Shown: in pieces, positions 18,036-26,239 of the stretch
How the letters are laid out: each line of letters begins with the position of its first letter
Position numbering within the stretch: position 1 is the stretch's first letter
DNA from: Hyphomicrobiales bacterium
Lineage (GTDB): Bacteria > Pseudomonadota > Alphaproteobacteria > Rhizobiales > Rhizobiaceae
Reading direction: 5' to 3'
DNA: 64,000 bases
Assembly (NCBI GenBank): GCA_900469615.1
Contig: UBYA01000024.1
Location: forward strand, 1 to 64,000
The notes under the pieces: model-generated
The model's database searches: none
Told to the model about the DNA's origin: nothing
The model's input: the letters and a program-made list of their open reading frames with translations, nothing else
Program-made: the position numbers and the translations under genes

Positions 18036-19157
18036 ATGTCCGTTCGTCGACTAGCCGAAGATCAATTCCAGCCTGCCGCGTTCGCCTTCAACAAGGAGAA
18101 TGCGGTCTGGGCGGAAAAGACGATCAATAAATATCCCGAGGGTCGCCAGCAGTCCGCGATCATCCCGCTGATGATGCGTGCGCAGGAGCAGGAAGGCTGG
18201 GTCACCAAGGCGGCTATCGAAACGATCGCCGACATGCTCGACATGGCCTATATCCGCGCGCTCGAAGTCGCGACCTTCTATACGCAGTTCCAGCTGCATC
18301 CGGTCGGCACGCGCGCTCACGTCCAGGTTTGCGGCACGACGCCCTGCATGCTGCGCGGCGCCGAGGGGCTGATCAAGGTCTGCAAGAGCCGGATCCACGA
18401 TCATGCTTTCGAGCGCAACGCCGACGGCACGCTCTCCTGGGAAGAGGTCGAATGTCAGGGCGCCTGCGTCAACGCACCGATGGTCGTAATCGGCAAGGAT
18501 ACCTATGAGGATCTGACGCCGGCACGTCTCGAAGAGATCATCGACGCGTTCGCCGCAGGCAAGGGGCATGAAATTCCGACCGGTCCGCAGATCGATCGCG
18601 TTTTCTCCGCTCCGGAAGGTGGTTTGACGTCTCTCCTGTCGGATGAGGCGAAGGCGAAGAGCGTAGCCGGCAAGACGGCCAAAGCCACTGCCGAGGCTGT
18701 CTCGATCCCGCCATCCGAAGCTGCCCGCGCCAAGAGCACGGATGCTGAAACCAATCCGAGCCTGAAGACGCCGGCAACCGAACCGGCTGCCGCAGCCAGG
18801 AACGCCAAGGCGGCCGAAACGCAGCCTCTTTCAGGCACCGCGGCCGCGGAGCCTGTCGCCGGGAAGCCGTCGCTTGATGACGAGAATCGTCCCGCCGGTA
18901 TCGAAAGACCGGCGCAACCGGATAATCTGCAGCTCATTTCAGGGGTCGGGCCCAAGATCGAGGGGACCTTGCATGAGCTCGGCATCTTTACCTTCGCGCA
19001 GATCGCGAGCTGGAAGAAGGCCGAGCGTGAATGGGTCGACGGCTATCTGAATTTCAAGGGCCGCATCGAGCGTGACGATTGGATCAAGCAGGCTGAGGCA
19101 CTCGCTAAGGGTGGCGAAGCGGAATATATCAAGGTCTTCGGCAAGAAGCCGCGGTAA
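18036..19157 (+). CDS. nuoE: NADH-quinone oxidoreductase subunit E with C-terminal H3TH extension
   Basis: 373 residues, about twice the usual NuoE. Residues 1-180 are the 24-kDa thioredoxin-like subunit with the N1a [2Fe-2S] cluster on Cys99, Cys104, Cys140 and Cys144. About 115 residues of Ala/Lys/Pro-rich linker follow, and then a helix-hairpin-helix-like domain (about 305-368: LISGVGPKIEGTLHELGI, then RDDWIKQAEAL). The same domain ends the protein at 20481-21215. The extension is known in rhizobial NuoE; its role is unknown. Confidence 0.95.
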   Translation: MSVRRLAEDQFQPAAFAFNKENAVWAEKTINKYPEGRQQSAIIPLMMRAQEQEGWVTKAAIETIADMLDMAYIRALEVATFYTQFQLHPVGTRAHVQVCGTTPCMLRGAEGLIKVCKSRIHDHAFERNADGTLSWEEVECQGACVNAPMVVIGKDTYEDLTPARLEEIIDAFAAGKGHEIPTGPQIDRVFSAPEGGLTSLLSDEAKAKSVAGKTAKATAEAVSIPPSEAARAKSTDAETNPSLKTPATEPAAAARNAKAAETQPLSGTAAAEPVAGKPSLDDENRPAGIERPAQPDNLQLISGVGPKIEGTLHELGIFTFAQIASWKKAEREWVDGYLNFKGRIERDDWIKQAEALAKGGEAEYIKVFGKKPR

Positions 19158-19167
19158 GAGGTGAAGC

Positions 19168-20472
19168 ATGTTACAGGATCAGGATCGCATCTTTACCAAT
19201 ATCTACGGCCTCAAGGATAAATCCCTCAAGGGCGCGATGTCGCGCGGCCATTGGGATGGCACGAAGCAAATCCTCGAAAAGGGTCGTGACTGGATCATCA
19301 ACGAGATGAAGGCTTCCGGCCTTCGCGGCCGCGGCGGCGCAGGCTTTCCGACGGGCCTGAAGTGGTCCTTCATGCCGAAGGAAAGCGACGGCCGCCCGCA
19401 TTATCTCGTCGTCAACGCCGACGAATCCGAGCCCGGCACCTGCAAGGACCGCGACATCATGCGCCACGATCCGCATACGCTGATCGAAGGCTGCGTCATC
19501 GCCGGTTTCGCCATGGGCGCCCATGCGGCCTATATCTATGTCCGTGGCGAATACATGCGCGAACGCGAAGCCCTTCAGGCTGCGATCGACGAATGCTACG
19601 ATGCCGGATTGCTTGGCAAAAACAACAAGCTAGGCTGGGATTATGATGTTTTCGTTCATCATGGTGCCGGCGCTTATATCTGCGGCGAGGAAACCGCGCT
19701 GCTCGAAAGCCTGGAAGGCAAGAAGGGCCAGCCGCGCCTGAAGCCGCCATTCCCGGCCAATATGGGTCTCTACGGCTGCCCGACCACCGTCAACAACGTC
19801 GAGTCCATCGCCGTTGCGCCGACGATCCTGCGCCGCGGTGCCGCATGGTTCTCCTCCTTCGGCCGTCCGAACAATGTCGGCACGAAGCTGTTCATGATCT
19901 CGGGTCACGTCAACCGTCCCTGCACGGTCGAAGAAACGATGGGCATCACCTTCCGCGAGCTGGTCGACAAGCACGCCGGCGGCGTTCGCGGCGGCTGGGA
20001 GAACCTGCTTGCCGTCATCCCCGGCGGTGCGTCGTGCCCGGTCGTTCCGGCTGCCGATATCATCGACTGCCCGATGGATTTCGACGGCCTGCGCGAGGTC
20101 AAGTCGTCCTTCGGTACGGCTGCGGCGATCGTCATGGACAAGTCGACCGACATCATCAAGGCGATTGCCCGCATCTCGGCCTTCTTCAAGCACGAAAGCT
20201 GCGGTCAGTGTACTCCGTGCCGCGAAGGAACGGGCTGGATGTGGCGCGTTCTTGAGCGTATGGCTCGCGGCAACGCGCAGAAGCGCGAAATCGACATGCT
20301 GTTCCAGGTGACGAAGCAGATCGAAGGTCATACCATCTGTGCGCTCGGTGACGCAGCCGCATGGCCGGTTCAGGGTCTGATCCGCAATTTCCGTCCCGAG
20401 ATCGAGAAGCGTATCGACCAGTACACCGCCAACGCGACCAGCCACGGCGCGGTTCTGGAAGCAGCCGAGTAA
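19168..20472 (+). CDS. nuoF: NADH-quinone oxidoreductase subunit F
   Basis: 434 residues, the 51-kDa NADH-oxidising subunit with FMN and cluster N3. GRGGAGFPTGLKW is the FMN/NADH loop and GAGAYICGEETALLESLEG the nucleotide-binding stretch. Cluster ligands are Cys345, Cys348 and Cys351 (ESCGQCTPCREGTGW) and Cys391 (HTICALGD). The spacing to nuoE is 10 bases. Confidence 0.97.
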   Translation: MLQDQDRIFTNIYGLKDKSLKGAMSRGHWDGTKQILEKGRDWIINEMKASGLRGRGGAGFPTGLKWSFMPKESDGRPHYLVVNADESEPGTCKDRDIMRHDPHTLIEGCVIAGFAMGAHAAYIYVRGEYMREREALQAAIDECYDAGLLGKNNKLGWDYDVFVHHGAGAYICGEETALLESLEGKKGQPRLKPPFPANMGLYGCPTTVNNVESIAVAPTILRRGAAWFSSFGRPNNVGTKLFMISGHVNRPCTVEETMGITFRELVDKHAGGVRGGWENLLAVIPGGASCPVVPAADIIDCPMDFDGLREVKSSFGTAAAIVMDKSTDIIKAIARISAFFKHESCGQCTPCREGTGWMWRVLERMARGNAQKREIDMLFQVTKQIEGHTICALGDAAAWPVQGLIRNFRPEIEKRIDQYTANATSHGAVLEAAE

Positions 20473-20480
20473 GGATTGTC

Positions 20481-21215
20481 ATGGCGAAGACCGAGCATAT
20501 CAGGCAAGACGGCGGAGCGACCGATGACGCATCGGCCGACCTCGGTCGCGTCGCCGCCGATATGCTGCGGAACGCGCCGATCATGCCGGTCCATCCGCTG
20601 ATGGCTCATCAGGCGGCGGCGTTTGCCGCGGCAGCGGCGATAGGCTTCGGTCTTACATCGCAGATCGCCGGAGCATTCTTCGGTGCGTTTCAGGGAGCGG
20701 TCGAAGCCTCCCGCAAGCGTGGTTCCGAGCCGGAGACGAAGAATGCTGCCGCCGCCGAAGAAAAGCCGGTGGTAGACAGGGATGGGGCAGGGGAAGCAAA
20801 GCCGATCAAGGCAGCGTCGGCCGCCAAGCCGGTCGCGTCGAAGCCGAAGGTTGCGGCCTTGAAGCCTGCGGTGGCAAGGAAGGCCGAAGCGAAGCCGGTT
20901 GCGCCCGCAACGGCGGCGGCACCTGCGAGGAGCAGGAGCAAAGCTGATGCAGCGGCGCCGGTTGCGGCAAAGCCGGCTCCTGCGCGCGGCCGCAAGGCTG
21001 CGGCAAAGGCTGACGACCTGAAGCGGATTTCCGGCATCGGTCCAAAGCTCGAACAGGTGCTGAACGGACGCGGCATCAAGCGATTTGCCGATATCGCCGC
21101 CTGGAGCGATGCGGATATCGACCGGATCGACGCGGAGCTCGGTTTCGATGGCCGCATCCGGCGCGACGATTGGGTCGGTCAGGCGAAGGCGTTGCGGCCG
21201 AAGGGCCGGAGTTGA
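20481..21215 (+). CDS. H3TH-domain protein inserted between nuoF and nuoG
   Basis: 244 residues. The N-terminal 75 residues contain an Ala-rich helix and a hydrophobic stretch (FAAAAAIGFGLTSQIAGAFFGAF) that could be membrane-associated. The middle 110 residues are Ala/Lys/Pro-rich and probably disordered. The C-terminal 60 residues (LKRISGIGPKLEQVLNGRGI, then RRDDWVGQAKAL) are a helix-hairpin-helix of the COG3743, FEN1-like H3TH type and closely match the NuoE tail. It starts 8 bases after nuoF. Such domains usually bind nucleic acid; a complex I assembly role is only suggested by position. Confidence 0.75.
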   Translation: MAKTEHIRQDGGATDDASADLGRVAADMLRNAPIMPVHPLMAHQAAAFAAAAAIGFGLTSQIAGAFFGAFQGAVEASRKRGSEPETKNAAAAEEKPVVDRDGAGEAKPIKAASAAKPVASKPKVAALKPAVARKAEAKPVAPATAAAPARSRSKADAAAPVAAKPAPARGRKAAAKADDLKRISGIGPKLEQVLNGRGIKRFADIAAWSDADIDRIDAELGFDGRIRRDDWVGQAKALRPKGRS

Positions 21216-21253
21216 GTTTTTTCCCGGCTGTATTGGACGGCCGCGGAGGGTGA

Positions 21254-21346
21254 ATGAGAGCGATGGAGACGGCGCGGGCGTGGTCCGCATGTTTCTATCG
21301 CAAAGCCGGTCTTGCGGGGGGCAAGATTCGGCAAGGCTTATTGTGA
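21254..21346 (+). CDS. possible 30-residue peptide upstream of nuoG
   Basis: ATG at 21254 follows GGAGG (21245-21249) at good spacing. The frame encodes 30 residues, basic and without a clear hydrophobic segment, ending at TGA 21344-21346. It fills part of the unusually long 243-base nuoF-accessory to nuoG gap. Support is only the ribosome-binding site; it may be a leader peptide or chance. Confidence 0.25.
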   Translation: MRAMETARAWSACFYRKAGLAGGKIRQGLL

Positions 21347-21458
21347 GCGAACTGGCGCCATCAGGCATTTGAGCCGTCCCGATGGCAATCCGGCTTGCGA
21401 TCATGAAATTGTCTGCGGCCAGGTTGGGCTGAAGACGTGACATAGGACTGAGTGGACG

Positions 21459-23540
21459 ATGGCTAAACTGAAGATTGACGGTAAAGAGATCGAAGTTCCG
21501 GATCACTACACGCTTATCCAGGCGTGCGAGGAAGCCGGTGCCGAAGTCCCGCGCTTCTGCTTCCATGAACGACTGTCGGTGGCCGGCAATTGCCGCATGT
21601 GCCTCGTGGAGGTGAAGGGTGGTCCGCCGAAGCCGCAGGCATCCTGCGCCATGGGCGTTCGCGATATCCGCGGCGGCCCGAACGGCGAGCTTCCGGAAGT
21701 CTTCACCAACACGCCGATGGTCAAGAAGGCCCGCGAAGGCGTGATGGAGTTCCTGCTGATCAACCACCCGCTGGATTGCCCGATCTGCGACCAGGGCGGC
21801 GAATGCGACCTGCAGGACCAGGCCATGGCCTTCGGCATCGACAGCTCGCGCTATCAGGAAGACAAGCGCGCCGTCGAGGACAAGTATATCGGACCGCTCG
21901 TCAAGACCGTGATGAACCGCTGCATCCACTGCACGCGCTGCGTCCGCTTCACGACCGAAGTCGCCGGCATTTCCGAACTCGGCCTCATCGGCCGCGGCGA
22001 GGACGCGGAAATCACCACCTATCTCGAGCAGGCGATGACCTCCGAGCTGCAGGGCAACGTCGTTGACCTTTGCCCGGTCGGCGCGCTGACCTCGAAGCCC
22101 TTCGCCTTCACGGCTCGTCCGTGGGAACTGAACAAGACCGAATCGATCGACGTCATGGACGCGCTCGGCTCGGCGATCCGCGTCGATACCCGTGGCCGCG
22201 AAGTCATGCGCGTTCTGCCGAGGGTCAACGAACAGATCAACGAAGAGTGGATCTCCGACAAGACCCGCTTCATCTGGGACGGCCTGAAGACCCAACGTCT
22301 CGACAAGCCTTATGTCCGCAAGGACGGCCGCCTTCAGCCGGCAAGCTGGAGCGATGCCTTCGCCGCCATCAAATCGGCGGTTTCGGCCACCAGCGGCGAC
22401 AAGATCGGCGCCATCGCCGGCGATCTCGCCTCGGTCGAGGAAATGTACGCTCTGTCCGAGCTGCTGAAATCGCTGGGATCGGAGAATCTCGACTGTCGCC
22501 AGGACGGGACGGCGCTTGATCCGTCGCTCGGCCGCGCAAGCTACATCTTCAACCCGAGCATCCAGGGCATCGAAGCCGCCGATGCGCTGCTGATCGTCGG
22601 TGCCAATCCGCGCTTCGAAGCTGCCGTCATGAACTCGCGCATTCGCAAGCGCTGGCGCCGCGGCAAGTTCCCGATCGGCGTGATCGGCGAAGCCGCCGAT
22701 CTTCGCTATTCCTACGATTATCTCGGCGCCGGCCCGGATACGCTGGTCGATATCGTCAGCGGTTCGCATAGCTTCGCCGACGTCCTGAAGAACGCCGAGA
22801 GGCCGATGATCATCATCGGGCAGGGCGCCCTGGTCCGTGAAGACGGTGCCGAAGTGCTGGCGAACGCCGCAAAGCTCGCCGCCGCCGTCGGCGTCGTCAA
22901 GGACGACTGGAACGGCTTTGCCGTGCTGCACACCGCGGCCTCGCGCGTCGGCGGCCTCGATCTCGGCTTCGTGCCGGGCGAGAAGGGCGTCAATGCCGCT
23001 GCCATGCTGTCGTCGATGGACGTCCTCTTCCTGCTAGGTGCCGACGAACTCGATTTCAGCCGCAAGGGCGCGAAGTTCACTGTCTATATCGGCTCGCATG
23101 GCGACAATGGCGCGCAGAGCGCAGACGTCATCCTGCCGGCTGCCGCCTACACCGAGAAGTCTGGCACCTGGGTCAACACCGAGGGCCGCGTCCAGATGGG
23201 CAACCGTGCCGGTTTTGCACCGGGCGACGCCCGCGAGGACTGGGCGATCATCCGTGCCCTTTCCGACGTGCTCGGCAAGAAGCTTCCCTTTGATTCGCTG
23301 AGGGAATTGCGCTCCAAGCTCTATGCAGCCTTCCCGCATTTCGCCGGCATCGACGAGATTGCCGAAGGCGATAGCGCCCAAATTGCCGCACTTGCGAAAA
23401 AAGCCGGCGCCATGGGCAAATCGGCATTTGCTTCGCCGATCAAAGACTTCTATTTGACGAACCCGATAACGCGCGCATCGGCTGTCATGGCCGAGTGCTC
23501 GGCATTGGCCCGCAACAATTTCCGCGTTGCGGCAGAGTAA
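21459..23540 (+). CDS. nuoG: NADH-quinone oxidoreductase subunit G
   Basis: 693 residues, the 75-kDa subunit that passes electrons along the peripheral arm. The N-terminal ferredoxin domain binds [2Fe-2S] through Cys34, Cys45, Cys48 and Cys63. A [4Fe-4S] cluster sits on His103, Cys107, Cys110 and Cys116, and another on Cys155, Cys158, Cys161 and Cys205. The rest is the molybdopterin-oxidoreductase-like fold that no longer carries the cofactor. The extra N7-cluster Cys set of E. coli NuoG is not evident. Confidence 0.97.
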   Translation: MAKLKIDGKEIEVPDHYTLIQACEEAGAEVPRFCFHERLSVAGNCRMCLVEVKGGPPKPQASCAMGVRDIRGGPNGELPEVFTNTPMVKKAREGVMEFLLINHPLDCPICDQGGECDLQDQAMAFGIDSSRYQEDKRAVEDKYIGPLVKTVMNRCIHCTRCVRFTTEVAGISELGLIGRGEDAEITTYLEQAMTSELQGNVVDLCPVGALTSKPFAFTARPWELNKTESIDVMDALGSAIRVDTRGREVMRVLPRVNEQINEEWISDKTRFIWDGLKTQRLDKPYVRKDGRLQPASWSDAFAAIKSAVSATSGDKIGAIAGDLASVEEMYALSELLKSLGSENLDCRQDGTALDPSLGRASYIFNPSIQGIEAADALLIVGANPRFEAAVMNSRIRKRWRRGKFPIGVIGEAADLRYSYDYLGAGPDTLVDIVSGSHSFADVLKNAERPMIIIGQGALVREDGAEVLANAAKLAAAVGVVKDDWNGFAVLHTAASRVGGLDLGFVPGEKGVNAAAMLSSMDVLFLLGADELDFSRKGAKFTVYIGSHGDNGAQSADVILPAAAYTEKSGTWVNTEGRVQMGNRAGFAPGDAREDWAIIRALSDVLGKKLPFDSLRELRSKLYAAFPHFAGIDEIAEGDSAQIAALAKKAGAMGKSAFASPIKDFYLTNPITRASAVMAECSALARNNFRVAAE

Positions 23541-23552
23541 GGGCACAGGACT

Positions 23553-24596
23553 ATGGACTCATTCGTTTCGACCTATCTCTGGCCGGCGCTGATCATGATC
23601 GGCCAGTCCCTGCTGCTCCTGGTCTGCCTGCTGGTCTTCATCGCCTACATCCTGCTTGCCGACCGTAAGATCTGGGCGGCCGTGCAGCTGCGCCGCGGCC
23701 CGAACGTCGTCGGCCCCTTCGGCCTGTTCCAGTCCTTCGCCGACTTGCTCAAGTTCATGTTCAAGGAGCCGATCATCCCGGCCGGCGCCAACAAGACCGT
23801 GTTCCTGCTGGCTCCGCTGGTTTCCGTGGTGCTGGCGCTCTCCACCTGGGCGGTCGTGCCGGTGGCGCAGAACTGGGTCGTCGCCGACATCAACGTCGGC
23901 ATCCTCTATATCCTGGCGATTTCGTCGCTCGAAGTTTACGGCATCATCATGGGCGGCTGGGCTTCGAACTCGAAGTATCCGTTCCTCGGCGCGCTGCGCT
24001 CGGCGGCGCAGATGGTGTCTTACGAAGTCTCGATCGGCCTCGTCATCGTCACCGTGCTGCTCTGCGTCGGTTCGCTGAACCTGACGGATATCGTGCTCTC
24101 GCAGCAGACCGGCCTCGGCACCAAGCTCGGCCTACCGGCCTCGTTCCTCGACTGGCACTGGCTGTCGCTGTTCCCGATGTTCATCGTGTTCTTCATCTCG
24201 GCGCTGGCAGAAACCAACCGTCCGCCCTTCGACCTTCCGGAAGCGGAATCGGAGCTGGTTGCCGGCTTCATGGTCGAATACGGCTCTTCGCCCTACATGA
24301 TGTTCATGCTCGGCGAATATGCCGCCGTCGTCCTGATGTGCTCGCTGACGACGATCCTCTTCCTCGGCGGCTGGCTGCCTCCGGTCGATATCTGGATCCT
24401 CAACTGGGTTCCGGGCATCATCTGGTTCCTGCTGAAGTCGTGCCTGGTTTTCTTCATGTTCGCGATGGTGAAGGCTTTCGTGCCGCGCTACCGCTACGAC
24501 CAGCTCATGCGTCTCGGCTGGAAGGTTTTCCTGCCGCTGTCGATCGCCATGGTCGTTATCGTTGCATTCGTGCTGAAGTTGACGGGATGGGCGTGA
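23553..24596 (+). CDS. nuoH: NADH-quinone oxidoreductase subunit H
   Basis: 347 residues, about eight transmembrane helices. It links the peripheral and membrane arms and completes the quinone chamber. Diagnostic stretches are ADRKIWAAVQLRRGPNVVGP and ETNRPPFDLPEAESELVAGF, the charged loops lining the quinone channel. Confidence 0.97.
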   Translation: MDSFVSTYLWPALIMIGQSLLLLVCLLVFIAYILLADRKIWAAVQLRRGPNVVGPFGLFQSFADLLKFMFKEPIIPAGANKTVFLLAPLVSVVLALSTWAVVPVAQNWVVADINVGILYILAISSLEVYGIIMGGWASNSKYPFLGALRSAAQMVSYEVSIGLVIVTVLLCVGSLNLTDIVLSQQTGLGTKLGLPASFLDWHWLSLFPMFIVFFISALAETNRPPFDLPEAESELVAGFMVEYGSSPYMMFMLGEYAAVVLMCSLTTILFLGGWLPPVDIWILNWVPGIIWFLLKSCLVFFMFAMVKAFVPRYRYDQLMRLGWKVFLPLSIAMVVIVAFVLKLTGWA

Positions 24597-24635
24597 TGAT
24601 GTCTTTCCCCGCTTCTGGCAGTTTTGGAGGTTAAG

Positions 24636-25127
24636 ATGGCCGGTTTGTCCAACGCCGTCAGCTCGCTGTTCCTCAAGGAATTCGTCGGCGCATTCTTCTT
24701 GTCGATGCGTTACTTCTTCAAGCAGAAGGCGACGATCAACTATCCTTTCGAAAAAGGGCCGGTCAGCCCGCGCTTCCGTGGCGAACATGCGCTGCGCCGT
24801 TATCCCAACGGCGAAGAGCGTTGCATCGCCTGCAAGCTCTGCGAAGCCATCTGTCCTGCCCAGGCCATCACCATCGAGGCCGGGCCGCGCCGCAACGACG
24901 GCACCCGCCGCACGGTGCGTTACGACATCGACATGGTGAAGTGCATCTATTGCGGCTTCTGCCAGGAAGCCTGCCCGGTCGACGCGATCGTCGAAGGGCC
25001 GAACTTCGAATTCGCCACCGAGACCCGCGAAGAACTCTACTTCGACAAGGCGCGGCTCCTGGACAATGGCGACCGCTGGGAACGCGAAATCGCGCGCAAC
25101 ATCGCGATTGATTCGCCGTACCGCTGA
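24636..25127 (+). CDS. nuoI: NADH-quinone oxidoreductase subunit I
   Basis: 163 residues, a ferredoxin-like subunit with two [4Fe-4S] clusters (N6a, N6b). Ligand sets are Cys63, 66, 69 with 113 and Cys103, 106, 109 with 73, in CIACKLCEAICP and CIYCGFCQEACP. The start at 24636 follows GGAGG at 24626-24630; an upstream TTG at 24624 was rejected because it precedes that site. A 150-base gap to nuoJ follows. Confidence 0.97.
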   Translation: MAGLSNAVSSLFLKEFVGAFFLSMRYFFKQKATINYPFEKGPVSPRFRGEHALRRYPNGEERCIACKLCEAICPAQAITIEAGPRRNDGTRRTVRYDIDMVKCIYCGFCQEACPVDAIVEGPNFEFATETREELYFDKARLLDNGDRWEREIARNIAIDSPYR

Positions 25128-25277
25128 GCGGAGTTTTGAATATGCCGTGACGGGCGGCGCGCTTGTCGCCGTCGCGGTTGAATCTAGACCGGGGCTTTGC
25201 CGGACTCATCGTCCGGTCGAGCTCCATCGGGCAGGGAAACTTTCAGCTGCCCGGGGGAAGACGAAAAAGGCACCAAC

Positions 25278-25892
25278 ATGGGTCTGCAGGCTCTTTTTTT
25301 CTATATCTTCGCCTTTGTCGCTGTGGCGTCGGCGTTCATGGTCATCTCGGCGCGGAATCCGGTCCATTCGGTCCTGTTCCTCATCCTGGTTTTCTTCAAC
25401 GCGGCCGGTCTCTTTCTGCTGATGGGGGCTGAATTCCTGGCGATGATCCTGCTGGTCGTCTATGTCGGCGCCGTGGCGGTTCTCTTCCTCTTCGTCGTCA
25501 TGATGCTCGATATCGACTTTTCCGAGCTCAGGGCGGGCATTCTGGAATATGCGCCGATCGGCGCATTGATCGGCGTCATTCTCGCCGCCGAGCTGATCGT
25601 CGTCATCGGCGGCAGCGTGATTTCGCCGACGATCGCCAAATCGGTCGCCATGCCGATCCCGGCGCCGGGAACCCGAACGAATACCGCCGCGCTCGGCGAC
25701 GTGCTCTACACCAACTACGTTTATTTCTTCGAGATTGCCGGCCTCGTGCTGCTGGTGGCGATGATCGGCGCGATCGTGCTGACCTTGAAGCATCGCACGC
25801 ACATCAAGCGCCAGAACATTCCCCAACAGGTCGCCCGCACGCCTGCTACCGCCGTCGAGGTGGTCAAGGTCAAGCCGGGGCAGGGCGTCTGA
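25278..25892 (+). CDS. nuoJ: NADH-quinone oxidoreductase subunit J
   Basis: 204 residues, five predicted transmembrane helices; the third helix region (AVAVLFLFVVMMLDID) contains the pi-bulge segment conserved in NuoJ. Start chosen at ATG 25278, giving MGLQALFFYIF; the frame is open upstream but non-hydrophobic and out of family. Confidence 0.95.
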   Translation: MGLQALFFYIFAFVAVASAFMVISARNPVHSVLFLILVFFNAAGLFLLMGAEFLAMILLVVYVGAVAVLFLFVVMMLDIDFSELRAGILEYAPIGALIGVILAAELIVVIGGSVISPTIAKSVAMPIPAPGTRTNTAALGDVLYTNYVYFFEIAGLVLLVAMIGAIVLTLKHRTHIKRQNIPQQVARTPATAVEVVKVKPGQGV

Positions 25893-25923
25893 GGCGAGGC
25901 GCGAGGATCAAAGGAACAAGAAC

Positions 25924-26232
25924 ATGGTCATCGGACTTTCCCACTACCTCACGGTTAGCGCCATCCTCTTCGTGCTCGGCGTCTTCGGTATTTTTCTCAA
26001 CCGCAAGAACGTCATCATCATCCTGATGTCCGTCGAACTCATCTTGCTCGCGGTCAACATCAACATGGTCGCCTTCTCGTCGTTCCTCAACGACATCGTC
26101 GGCCAGGTTTTCGCTCTATTCATTTTGACTGTCGCCGCCGCCGAGGCTGCCATCGGTCTTGCAATTCTCGTCGTCTTCTACCGCAACCGCGGCTCCATCG
26201 CCGTCGAAGACGTCAACATGATGAAGGGCTGA
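25924..26232 (+). CDS. nuoK: NADH-quinone oxidoreductase subunit K
   Basis: 102 residues, three transmembrane helices, an Mrp-antiporter MnhC-like subunit. The two conserved membrane glutamates important for proton transfer are present, in SVELILLAVN and AAAEAAIGLA. The spacing to nuoL is 7 bases. Confidence 0.97.
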   Translation: MVIGLSHYLTVSAILFVLGVFGIFLNRKNVIIILMSVELILLAVNINMVAFSSFLNDIVGQVFALFILTVAAAEAAIGLAILVVFYRNRGSIAVEDVNMMKG

Positions 26233-26239
26233 TACAGCT

